A stretch of DNA of 64,000 nt, from positions 1 through 64,000 of the forward strand of contig CALHVV010000066.1 of NCBI GenBank assembly GCA_938036915.1, in the 5' to 3' direction. This stretch comes from an uncultured Candidatus Saccharibacteria bacterium (GTDB taxonomy: Bacteria > Patescibacteriota > Saccharimonadia > Saccharimonadales > Saccharimonadaceae). Numbering within the stretch: position 1 is the first letter of the stretch; every line of letters starts with the position of its first letter. Of this stretch, positions 1 through 7,637 are shown one piece after another. The position numbers and the translations under genes are program-made. The notes beneath the pieces were generated by a model that ran no database searches, had not been told where the DNA came from, and worked only from the letters and a program-made list of their open reading frames with translations.

Positions 1-1
1 T

Positions 2-100
2 TACACCGACTATTCCCGCGCCAAAGGCCAAAACAACTGGAATGCCATCAATATCGTCAAACGCTTATTCAAACAACGCTTAACGGAGCTCTTCGAATGA
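2..100 (+). CDS. C-terminal end of a protein, probably a glycosyltransferase (partial)
   Basis: Only the last 32 codons are in the window, ending at TGA 98-100. The tail is basic and contains the pattern NNWNAINIVKRLF. No domain can be read. It overlaps the next start codon by four bases (ATGA), which means translational coupling. The next gene is of the DUF2304 family, which is commonly placed right after a GT2 dolichyl-phosphate-mannose-synthase-like transferase. That context, not the sequence, suggests a glycosyltransferase. Confidence 0.45.
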   Translation, partial: YTDYSRAKGQNNWNAINIVKRLFKQRLTELFE

Positions 101-456
101 GATACTTTGCTCTTGTCTTGCTCAATGTGCCAATTATTCTTTTGGCACTCGTCAACATCATCACCCAATACAAACTAAATAAAATCACCGTCACTCGCTT
201 ACGCCACCAGGTGGTAATGTGGCTGGTGGTGATGGCAGTGCTACTGAGCTGCTTCCCGCTGTATAATATTTCGATTGGCCACCCACCGTTTGATTCGTCG
301 GAGTTGAGCTTGTTTGATATTGTCCAGACGACAGCGATCGTGTTACTCTTCTACATCGTCAACACGCAGCGCCAGCGGATCGACCAAAACGAACGCCGCG
401 TGCGCGACCTCCATCAAGAATTGTCAATTAAACTCTCGGCTCATGACAAAAAATAA
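97..456 (+). CDS. DUF2304 family small membrane protein
   Basis: The product has 119 residues. Three hydrophobic helices lie at about 5-25, 40-58 and 76-92, followed by a charged C-terminal helix with coiled-coil character (about 93-119). Size, helix layout and the basic cytosolic tail match the DUF2304 family. These proteins accompany membrane-associated GT2 transferases in cell-surface glycan loci and are thought to help them act at the membrane; the exact role is not established. The start ATG overlaps the preceding stop, and the 3' end overlaps the next glycosyltransferase by 14 bases, so the three genes form one tightly coupled operon entering from the left edge. Confidence 0.82.
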   Translation: MRYFALVLLNVPIILLALVNIITQYKLNKITVTRLRHQVVMWLVVMAVLLSCFPLYNISIGHPPFDSSELSLFDIVQTTAIVLLFYIVNTQRQRIDQNERRVRDLHQELSIKLSAHDKK

Positions 457-1258
457 ATCACTCGATATCGTCATCCCCTACTGGGGCGAATTCACTCTCC
501 TTAAAGAGGCGGTTGACTCTGTCTTGGCTCAGACAAGCGACGATTGGCACCTGACCATTCTTGATGACCACTACCCATCGACCGAAGCACGCGATTATTA
601 CACAAAACTCGCCGACCCACGCATCACCTATATCCGACACAAGAAAAACCTCGGCATTACCAATAACTTCAACTTTGCCGTCCAGCACGTAACGGCACCG
701 CACTGTATGATTATGGGGTGTGATGATCGGCTCTTGCCGGAGTGCGTAGCAGTGGCACTGCAGACAATTGGTGAGGCAGATTTTTATCAGCCAGGAGTGC
801 AAGTGATTAATGATAAGGGGCAGCTATATCTCCCGTTGGTTGACCGTGTTAAGCGATTTTTGCAACCTCATAAATCAGGTATTTACTCGGGCGAAAAACT
901 CGCAACATCTCTGAGTCATGGCGACTGGCTCTACTTCCCATCGATTGTCTGGAAGACAGCGACGCTCAAGCGGTATTCCTTTGATGCGACGTACACTATA
1001 CTAGAAGATCTTGTCTTGGTGTTTGATTTTATTCTTGACGGAGCAGTACTTGCTTTTGATCAGACTGAAACATTCCAATACCGACGCTTTGCCCAGTCGC
1101 TCTCAAGCAAAGAAAAGTCAAAGGACGGCGTGCGCTTTGCAGAAGAAAATGCGGTATATAATAGCTATGCTCAGCGCTTCGCATCGGTTGGCTGGCATAA
1201 AGCCGCTCGGGCAGCACGGCTCCATATTACATCGCGTATTCATCAGTTATTGTCGTAG
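443..1258 (+). CDS. glycosyltransferase family 2
   Basis: The product has 271 residues. The N-terminus LDIVIPYWGEF is a GT-A start, followed by the GT2 pattern SVLAQTSDDWHLTILDD at about 25-42, then NLGITNNFNFA and CDD (about 98-100), which stands where the metal/nucleotide-sugar-binding DXD motif is expected. An acidic EDLVLVFDFIL segment near residue 195 resembles the (E/D)D catalytic region. It probably adds a sugar to a lipid-linked or polymeric glycan on the cytoplasmic side. ATG 443 was chosen because homology begins right after it; a longer reading from 314 would prefix unrelated residues lying inside the DUF2304 gene. Substrate unknown. Confidence 0.82.
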   Translation: MTKNKSLDIVIPYWGEFTLLKEAVDSVLAQTSDDWHLTILDDHYPSTEARDYYTKLADPRITYIRHKKNLGITNNFNFAVQHVTAPHCMIMGCDDRLLPECVAVALQTIGEADFYQPGVQVINDKGQLYLPLVDRVKRFLQPHKSGIYSGEKLATSLSHGDWLYFPSIVWKTATLKRYSFDATYTILEDLVLVFDFILDGAVLAFDQTETFQYRRFAQSLSSKEKSKDGVRFAEENAVYNSYAQRFASVGWHKAARAARLHITSRIHQLLS

Positions 1259-1282
1259 TTAATGTAATTTGAATATCCTCTC

Positions 1283-1308
1283 ACCTCTATAAAAATAGAG
1301 GTTATTTT
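1283..1308 (+). terminator. intrinsic terminator after the GT2 gene
   Basis: A seven-base-pair stem (1283-1289 with 1296-1302), a six-base A-rich loop and the T-rich tract TATTTT lie 24 bases after the stop of the GT2 gene. Confidence 0.65.
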
Positions 1309-1592
1309 GTGAGTAAATTAGTATCTCTTTGCTCTTGCACTATTGCATAATAAAATTAGAGAATGACATTTATTAGCAGCAATTCGCTTATTATTTTCTC
1401 TATTAGCTCATTCCAGTTTCATTATAGATGAGATACTGGACGCGAAATCGATTTTCACTTTTATAAAACACTTTTTTATATCGAGAAATTTTAGAATAAC
1501 GCGCCGTCTTGAGTAATATACATGATAGTAAGAGCATAAAAAATTGACACTATTCTACATCAAAAAGTATTACCCCTTTGCGGCGCACGACA
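1309..1592. other. AT-rich intergenic spacer
   Basis: This is the spacer between two convergent genes (the full gene-free stretch is 1259-1636). Apart from the hairpins at each end, no gene, promoter with a clear target or repeat was seen. Confidence 0.6.
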
Positions 1593-1626
1593 AAACCGGC
1601 TCGATTTCCTCGAGCCGGTTTGTTTT
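1593..1626. terminator. bidirectional terminator between convergent genes
   Basis: A perfect 12-base-pair stem (1593-1604 with 1610-1621) and a five-base loop sit just past the 3' end of the minus-strand GT8 gene. T-rich sequence follows on both strands (TGTTTTATT on plus, TTTTG on minus), so it can end transcription from both sides. Confidence 0.75.
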
Positions 1627-1636
1627 ATTATACACC

Positions 1637-2665
1637 TTACCTTACGTTTCCTTCAGTAGTCTCGGTTTTCTCTTTATCGACCTCGGCAAACTTGCGCTCC
1701 ACTGCCATGATGTATAGCTGCATAAAGATTGGGCGAGGTAAGACATCATACAGATACCATACCAGTGTTTTCTTGGCGTGTGGGAGCTCGGTGTTTTTCC
1801 ACGGGGTGAGTGCAAAATACTTTTGCCACAGCAGCCGGTTCGGATGCTTGTTGCCAACTTCCCACGGTTTGCCCTGAATACCATAGAGCGAGTGAATAAT
1901 CTTGGGGCTGTAGTAGTTGGTCATGATCTCATCGTAGCTATAAAAATATGGCTGCTTGAGGTTGTTAATGCGCAGCAGATCTTGCGGCCGATAAGCATAA
2001 AACGCACTGGAGAAATTATAGGCGATATCGAGCGTCTTGATCTGCCCGCGGAACATAACATTACAGAGGTCTTGATCGGCAATGACGTAGTCGCTTTTCT
2101 TCGACAGATGCTCGACGACTTGGCTCGACACATCATCTTTGAGCCATTTTTTGTGATTGATGAGCATGATACCACAGTTGTAATAGCCATCGGTAGGCTG
2201 GAGTCTAATCGTTGCTTTGTGCTGATTGGTGAGAGTGTCGTAGGCCAGTGCCATGATATTTTTCTCAAAATCAAGCTCCAGCAAGCCATCAAGGGAGCTG
2301 GTAATGATCGTGTGTGGGTTGAGGTAGAGTACGCGATCGGTCTTGATTTCAAGATCGGCTAGTGCCAACATCTTGAGCCACGTCACATACACGCCATGCC
2401 ACGGCTTGACGCCTAGCTTCTGCAATTTCTTGTGATATGCGTTGGGGTTGATGAATGTCAAATAGGCATTGGGGTATTTTTCAACCAACTTCTTGAGACG
2501 ATCCTTACTTTGCTTACTTAGCTTATACCCACAATAAAAAATATGAATCTCGTCGAGTGTCTTGTTATTTTCAAGCAGTGATGCGATCGAAATCGCACTG
2601 ACCACTGCGTAGTTATCGTCACTCTGATACAAGACGTTTAAGATTTTCTTTTTGATTCTGGGCAT
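1637..2665 (-). CDS. glycosyltransferase family 8 (LgtC-like), DXD motif altered
   Basis: The product has 342 residues. The GT8 layout is clear: an N-terminal strand with LYQSDDNYA (12-20), acceptor-side YYNCGIMLINHKKW near 161-174, ADQDLCN near 196-202, and HSLYGIQGKPWE at 258-269, which carries the family's C-terminal metal-ligand histidine. The DXD signature expected in the YL-DXD-T context reads N116-P117-H118, so both acidic metal ligands are missing. Known GT8 enzymes use DXD to hold Mn and the nucleotide sugar, so this protein may bind metal differently or be inactive. It lies 16 bases downstream of rmlD and is presumably co-transcribed with it, in a surface-glycan region. Confidence 0.82.
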   Translation of the reverse strand: MPRIKKKILNVLYQSDDNYAVVSAISIASLLENNKTLDEIHIFYCGYKLSKQSKDRLKKLVEKYPNAYLTFINPNAYHKKLQKLGVKPWHGVYVTWLKMLALADLEIKTDRVLYLNPHTIITSSLDGLLELDFEKNIMALAYDTLTNQHKATIRLQPTDGYYNCGIMLINHKKWLKDDVSSQVVEHLSKKSDYVIADQDLCNVMFRGQIKTLDIAYNFSSAFYAYRPQDLLRINNLKQPYFYSYDEIMTNYYSPKIIHSLYGIQGKPWEVGNKHPNRLLWQKYFALTPWKNTELPHAKKTLVWYLYDVLPRPIFMQLYIMAVERKFAEVDKEKTETTEGNVR

Positions 2666-2681
2666 GGCCTGCCTCTCTCCT

Positions 2682-3539
2682 TTATTCCACCACTGCTATG
2701 TTTTTTACGTAGTTTTCCAGTAATGGCTGATAGCTCTCACTGATGAATCCTGTGTTGTGCAGCTTCGACAAATTCATATCGCTATACATTGGTCGAGGTG
2801 CAAACGGAATCTTGTCTTTACTATACTCTTGTGTTGACACTTTTACAACCCTATCGCGATCGTGCCCTGCATATTCGAATACATCCTCGGCAAGCTCTGC
2901 CCATGACTTGATCGGTCCGGAGTTAGAGACATGATACAAACCATACTCAGCTTTGGTATCTATCAAATGCTTGGTGGCACGCGCAATCTCCGACGCAAAG
3001 GTTGGCCGACCATATTGATCATCCACAACCTTGGGATTAATGCGCATGTCAGCCAGGCGCTTCATCGTCCGTGGGAAGTTGTGTCCATCACCAATCACCC
3101 ACGAAACACGTAGCACATAATGACGTGGCGCAAGGCTAACTAGTAGATCCCCTGCTGCCTTGACATCACCATAGACCGACAGCGGTGAGAGTGACTCATC
3201 CTCACCATGGTTTTTGTTTGTCCCATCAAAGACATAGTCGGATGAGTAGTGCACCAGTGTAATATCTTGTTCTAGCGCTACTTTGACGAGGTTGCGTGGG
3301 CCAACAGCATTAACCTGCCACGCTTTGGTGCGGCCTTCACGCGTTTCGGATCCATCGGCATTGACGAACGCCGCCGCGTTGATAATGACATCCACACTCG
3401 ACCAATCATATCCAAGCACCTGCTCTTCATCAGCAATGTCGAGCTGCTGATGACCCAGCGCCGTTGCCTTTGGATATACCTCCTGGAGCGCCCGCCCCAC
3501 TTGGCCATTACAACCCAATATTACAATCCCCTTGCTCAT
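2682..3539 (-). CDS. rmlD: dTDP-4-dehydrorhamnose reductase
   Basis: The product has 285 residues, the usual RmlD size. It reduces dTDP-4-dehydro-L-rhamnose with NAD(P)H in the last step of dTDP-L-rhamnose synthesis. The Rossmann motif GCNGQVG is at 9-15, the family hallmark HYSSDYVFDG at 97-106, and the catalytic Y123-x3-K127 pair in YGDVK. A strong Shine-Dalgarno, AAAGGAGGG, lies six bases before the ATG and a TGC-TATAAT extended -10 lies upstream. RmlA, RmlB and RmlC are not in this window, so they must be elsewhere or the precursor is obtained another way. It heads a two-gene minus-strand unit with the GT8 gene. Confidence 0.92.
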   Translation of the reverse strand: MSKGIVILGCNGQVGRALQEVYPKATALGHQQLDIADEEQVLGYDWSSVDVIINAAAFVNADGSETREGRTKAWQVNAVGPRNLVKVALEQDITLVHYSSDYVFDGTNKNHGEDESLSPLSVYGDVKAAGDLLVSLAPRHYVLRVSWVIGDGHNFPRTMKRLADMRINPKVVDDQYGRPTFASEIARATKHLIDTKAEYGLYHVSNSGPIKSWAELAEDVFEYAGHDRDRVVKVSTQEYSKDKIPFAPRPMYSDMNLSKLHNTGFISESYQPLLENYVKNIAVVE

Positions 3540-3560
3540 ATACCCTCCTTTGTTTCCGCT

Positions 3561-3569
3561 ATTATAGCA
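3561..3569 (-). promoter_or_regulatory. promoter of rmlD (extended -10)
   Basis: On the minus strand the sequence reads TGC-TATAAT, with the hexamer at 3566-3561. It is followed by a short leader containing the ribosome binding site. Confidence 0.65.
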
Positions 3570-3995
3570 CAGTTAGCGTAAGCTTTTTGAAATATCTGAA
3601 ATCGCATGGTCGATATGGAATAAAAAACGCACTAATAACCCATCCTACCACTGTTAAAACTTGTATAGCCTCGCTAAATCTTCCGCTCCCCCTTGGGTAT
3701 CATTACAATCAATTTTGTCACGTAGTAAACTAAGAGAATCTGAATCTCACAGCCTCTCTCGGTACTGGATTTTCTCCCGCACTTACCTTGATGAGCTGTG
3801 AAATCAATCGTTATGATCAGTTGTTGGCTCTGACACAAGGGGGGCCGGTGTCTCGTAGACATCGACCCTTTAGTGATCTATCGGAGGGGACACAGAAAGA
3901 GAGCGTGAAGATTTTGCAGTTTAGGTAGAGGCAATGAAGGTCTGATGATCTCTTGCAAAGAGCTAATAAGCTTTACCTTGCAGCGGCAAACAATA
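3570..3995. other. intergenic region without recognisable gene
   Basis: About 430 bases lie between the flippase 3' end and the rmlD promoter. Only short, unsupported reading frames are present. No strong terminator was found for the flippase; a weak CTCTT/AAGAG hairpin near 3951-3963 is the only candidate. Confidence 0.5.
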
Positions 3996-5222
3996 CTACG
4001 CGGCCATACAGCGCAGCTGCCGGCGGTAGACCACTGAGAGTAGCGCCGCTTGGATGATGCCTGCCACCATAAAGCACAGCACACTGCCCAGCATCGCATA
4101 GTGCTGCACCACGCTATATGACACGACTGTGAGTACGATATTACTCAACAGAAGTATATAGAACTGCCCTTTAAACTCGCGCAGCACGGTGAGGATATTG
4201 ATATAAATCGACACCAGCGCATTAGCCACCGCTCCCACCACCATGATGAGCAGCTCAGTGCGATAATCAGTAATACGCGCATTAAAAATGAGAGTAAGAA
4301 GCGGTGCCCCAACCAGCCACGTTGCAATGAGCGTCAGCGCACTAATCCCTAAGACGATAAGGATAATTTTGCTCACCAGAGCGTGAAACTCAAGGCGCTT
4401 CTGCCGGTGATAGAGCTCCGACAGCTGCACGATATTGGGCTGAATAATGAAGGTGATGAAGAGCGAGAGCAAGGTGATGGGCATAGCCATAATACCAAAA
4501 TACGCGATCTCGTGTGTGTGGAATGTATCGAGGAAATAGCGCGGGATATTGAGCGAAAACATCGTCAAAAATGTGGTAAGGAACACTGGTGTGCAGCGCC
4601 GCATGATCATACCAACATGACGCAGCTTAGGCATGAGATGATCGAAGTGAAGCTGAATGGGTTCATATCGCTGTACCTGTTGCCAATCATACAACACAAG
4701 CATGAGAGCATTAACCACCACAATTGCCACCACCCCCCACAACACACTATGCACAAGCATATCGACGAGCAAAAATGCCACAAAGCCCCCTACCGCCTTG
4801 ATCGTAAGCGAATAGCCAACGACGTAGAGTCTGTGGTGAATCTGCAGCACACCATAGAGTGCATCGGCTACTGCCTCCAGCGCCTTGAAGAGTACGAGCG
4901 CGATGATGATACTCGACTTCACGACATCATAGTGATTTGCCGCGCAAAACAGCACCGCACCAACCATCATCACGATCGACGTCACGAGTTTGACGGCAAG
5001 GTAACTGCTGCTACTAAACTCTTTGCGCACATCCGACACCTGATAAGTACGCCCACCCCACAAACCAATCGCCCAAAACACTACCGAGAGCGACAGCGCA
5101 AAGGAAAAAATTCCCGAGTCGGCAATGCCATTCAGCCGCGTAATAAGCAGAAGGAGCGCTGGTGAGATGGCGCTTTGCAAAAAGGAGCCGATAGAGTTCC
5201 AGATATAATTTTTAGATTGCAT
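3996..5222 (-). CDS. Wzx-like polysaccharide flippase (MOP superfamily)
   Basis: The product has 408 residues, dominated by about twelve hydrophobic helices with short basic loops. Family-typical features are an N-terminal YIWNSIGSFLQSAISPALLL helix and paired helices throughout. Members move undecaprenyl-linked oligosaccharides across the membrane. It would serve the surrounding rhamnose and glycosyltransferase genes, although a separate Wzm/Wzt exporter lies 10 kb away. The -10 TATACT (5238-5233) is ten bases from the ATG, preceded by TGG (extended -10), with no Shine-Dalgarno, so the leader is very short. It is transcribed divergently from the DUF2142 gene. The exact substrate cannot be read. 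Confidence 0.8.
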   Translation of the reverse strand: MQSKNYIWNSIGSFLQSAISPALLLLITRLNGIADSGIFSFALSLSVVFWAIGLWGGRTYQVSDVRKEFSSSSYLAVKLVTSIVMMVGAVLFCAANHYDVVKSSIIIALVLFKALEAVADALYGVLQIHHRLYVVGYSLTIKAVGGFVAFLLVDMLVHSVLWGVVAIVVVNALMLVLYDWQQVQRYEPIQLHFDHLMPKLRHVGMIMRRCTPVFLTTFLTMFSLNIPRYFLDTFHTHEIAYFGIMAMPITLLSLFITFIIQPNIVQLSELYHRQKRLEFHALVSKIILIVLGISALTLIATWLVGAPLLTLIFNARITDYRTELLIMVVGAVANALVSIYINILTVLREFKGQFYILLLSNIVLTVVSYSVVQHYAMLGSVLCFMVAGIIQAALLSVVYRRQLRCMAA

Positions 5223-5275
5223 AATCTTATTTAGTATACCACTGGTTGATTATTTCTCGCGATTTAGACCATAAT

Positions 5276-5304
5276 TTGCTCTGTTGTGATTTGTGCTCTA
5301 TAAT
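5276..5304 (+). promoter_or_regulatory. promoter of the DUF2142 gene
   Basis: TTGCTC (5276-5281), a 17-base spacer and TATAAT (5299-5304) lie just before the ATG at 5315. The predicted mRNA leader is at most a few bases long. Confidence 0.7.
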
Positions 5305-5314
5305 CAGGCGTGTT

Positions 5315-6754
5315 ATGAAGAAATATTGGGCATCATTCGAATCATTTATTGCACGGCCAGAGCGAGTCTTTCTTTCGCTGTGTTTGTTGTTTGGCTTATT
5401 GTCGGCGTTTTTTGTGCCGCAGCTGTCGGTGAGTGATGAGAATATGCACTATTTGCGGGCATATGCGCTGGCAGATGGTCGCTTAGAATCCAAGCGCTGC
5501 ACCTACCCAGCGGACGTTAATGGCCGAGCATCATCGGTGTATCATGGCAATATTAGCGCTGATTATTCGCGCCCTATCAACCGCTCAGAACTCAAGACAA
5601 CAAGCAAGTGCAACAGTGCTGTGGGCTACGCACCCATTATGCATGCGCCGCAAACGCTTGGTATTTTTATTGCTAATCTCTTCAATGGGTCGACGGGCCT
5701 GACGATTCTCTTTGGGCGGATTGCCAACTTGCTGTTCTATGCGCTCAGTGTATTTTTCATCATCAAGTGGGTGCGCATTGGTAAGTGGGTCTTCGTGGTG
5801 GTGGGCTTGCTACCACTGATGATTCATCTCGCTGCCTCGCTCTCGAGCGACGTCATGACGAACGTGGCGATCTTCCTCATCACCGCCATGACACTCAATC
5901 TCTACACCCAAGAGACGCCGATCCGCCGCAAGCAAGTTGCTGGCCTCTTAGCTATAGCGGCGCTGCTGGCACTGACCAAGGCGGTTAATGGCCTACTGCT
6001 CTTCCCGCTACTCTTTTTGCCAAGGCGGATCTTCGTCTCAAACAGCGAGCTTACAAAATTACCATCACTACTCAAGAAGCTCCCCTTCAACCTGCACAAG
6101 TGGGCGCTGATCGCGGGCGCTGGCATTGTGTCGCTGACGGCACTACTTGTCTGGCAAAAGATCTATGATGGTGCGCTCCTTTCATCTGGTGCAGCCGATA
6201 ATCCACTGCATCATAATCCACTCGGGTTTATCCGTATCCTCTTTAATACCTACATCAATCCAAACATTGGCTACACCGATATCGTAGTGCGTGGTAGTGT
6301 GGGCGACTTCTCAAGCTTCAAATATCACCTGCCGCTCTTTGTTTTGATTCCACTCTTTCTACTGGTCTTTCTTGCACTCATCAAGCGCGATAAGACTGAG
6401 GAGCAAGCACTAGCACCAGCTGCTGGTCGATTAGCCGCGGCCAACCTCACTACTGTTGCTGTCTTTATTGCGGCGGTTTCATACGCGATGTACACCGCCT
6501 GGGCGCTGCTACCAATTCGCTTTGGTGCTGGTGCATACTACGCCGATGGAGTGCAGGGGCGTTACTTTACGGCACTACTCGTGCTCCTCATCCCTTGTGG
6601 TGTGTGGCTGCGTAAGTATATTTGGTTCAATACTGCTTCGGCTAAGGTATTTCATACCCTTATATTCTTTGGCTGCGGGGCAATTTTGCTGTACTATACC
6701 TTTGGCACCTATTGGGCTTACCACGCGCCAATACCAGTACCACCAGTGGCATAA
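5315..6754 (+). CDS. DUF2142 family polytopic membrane protein
   Basis: The product has 479 residues with about ten to twelve transmembrane helices. After the first helix comes VSDENMHYLRAYALADG, matching the early acidic (D-E-x-x-H) motif of DUF2142. These proteins resemble GT-C/mannosyltransferase membrane enzymes and occur in surface-glycan loci; the catalytic role is unproven. ATG 5315 was chosen because it directly follows a good promoter; an upstream in-frame start at 5246 would lie inside promoter sequence. No Shine-Dalgarno is present. It stands alone, divergent from the flippase gene. Confidence 0.78.
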   Translation: MKKYWASFESFIARPERVFLSLCLLFGLLSAFFVPQLSVSDENMHYLRAYALADGRLESKRCTYPADVNGRASSVYHGNISADYSRPINRSELKTTSKCNSAVGYAPIMHAPQTLGIFIANLFNGSTGLTILFGRIANLLFYALSVFFIIKWVRIGKWVFVVVGLLPLMIHLAASLSSDVMTNVAIFLITAMTLNLYTQETPIRRKQVAGLLAIAALLALTKAVNGLLLFPLLFLPRRIFVSNSELTKLPSLLKKLPFNLHKWALIAGAGIVSLTALLVWQKIYDGALLSSGAADNPLHHNPLGFIRILFNTYINPNIGYTDIVVRGSVGDFSSFKYHLPLFVLIPLFLLVFLALIKRDKTEEQALAPAAGRLAAANLTTVAVFIAAVSYAMYTAWALLPIRFGAGAYYADGVQGRYFTALLVLLIPCGVWLRKYIWFNTASAKVFHTLIFFGCGAILLYYTFGTYWAYHAPIPVPPVA

Positions 6755-7061
6755 GAGAAAATATTCTCTGTCTCTCAAAGCTCTTTGTTTTTCTGCTTGT
6801 TTAGCTTGCACTTCATCTGCTTAAATCTCAATGCTTTCTTTTGGCATCAATTCCTCCACTCCATTGTTTCATCTGATTTGTCGTTATCCTAACGAGTTTT
6901 AGCACTGGTACTGGGAGATTGAGTCATAGACTCTATCGTATCTTGAAGGAGGAATCATACAAAATATATGATTCTATAAAAGTTTTAAAATCCTTCTTTT
7001 CACCTTCCCCTTTCATGACGCTTATGCTATAGTGACATGGAACACTAATAGCACAAGCATT
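6755..7061. other. AT-rich spacer with promoter for the anchored-protein operon
   Basis: About 300 bases without a gene. The only signal recognised is TGC-TATAGT, an extended -10 with the hexamer at 7028-7033, for the next gene. A GAGAA/TTCTC hairpin at about 6755-6770 lacks a T tract. Confidence 0.5.
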
Positions 7062-7637
7062 ATGAAATTATTACGTACTCTATCCAAAAAACGTCTCACG
7101 CTCATCATTAGTATTGGCATTGCGCTCGTCGCCGCTGGTGGTTATGGTGCCTATATCGCAACGCGCCCTGCCCCGCTGCCACCCCTGTCGGATGAGCCAA
7201 CACCAACCCAAAAACAAACGCAACACAAGACCGATGCCGCCACGAAAGAATCATTTCTAGATAGCAATACAAACCACGATACGAATACTACCAAAGACAC
7301 CTCGCAGCAGCGCACCACCCAGGCTCAGCCCGCGCCAGTCCCAACCTCAGCGAAGCATATTGAGCTCTCTGCTGAGCAGTCAGGCGAAACGGTCGTTGTG
7401 ACTACTAAGCTGAGAGAACAAGGTTTTTCCTCTGGTCAGTGCGTGCTGACGATCACTAGTAGTGGGCAGCGCTCCGAGCAGCACGCTGCCATCATCTACC
7501 AACCAGAATACTCCACCTGTGCTGGCTTCTCTGTGCCCGCCCGATCATTACCCAAAGGTACGTGGCATATCTCTCTCGCTGTCACGCCGCTTGGTGGCAA
7601 GGCACTCACGAAGACACTTGATAAGGAAATTCGCTAA
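7062..7637 (+). CDS. membrane-anchored extracellular protein, unknown function
   Basis: The product has 191 residues and is not recognised. An N-terminal basic stretch plus one hydrophobic helix (about 13-33) forms a signal anchor. A Thr/Gln/Pro-rich hydrophilic linker runs to about residue 100, and the C-terminal 90 residues alternate beta-strand patterns with two cysteines (in SGQCVLT and YSTCAGF) that could form a disulphide outside the cell. ATG 7062 is preferred over GTG 7032, which overlaps the -10 TATAGT. It ends one base before the ChW-repeat gene, so the two are co-transcribed and probably act together on the surface. Confidence 0.7.
   Translation: MKLLRTLSKKRLTLIISIGIALVAAGGYGAYIATRPAPLPPLSDEPTPTQKQTQHKTDAATKESFLDSNTNHDTNTTKDTSQQRTTQAQPAPVPTSAKHIELSAEQSGETVVVTTKLREQGFSSGQCVLTITSSGQRSEQHAAIIYQPEYSTCAGFSVPARSLPKGTWHISLAVTPLGGKALTKTLDKEIR

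Noticed and set aside
4383..5165. Long plus-strand frame opposite the flippase (260 codons)
   Set aside because: His/Arg-rich product, no ribosome site, and fully antisense to a well-supported membrane protein.
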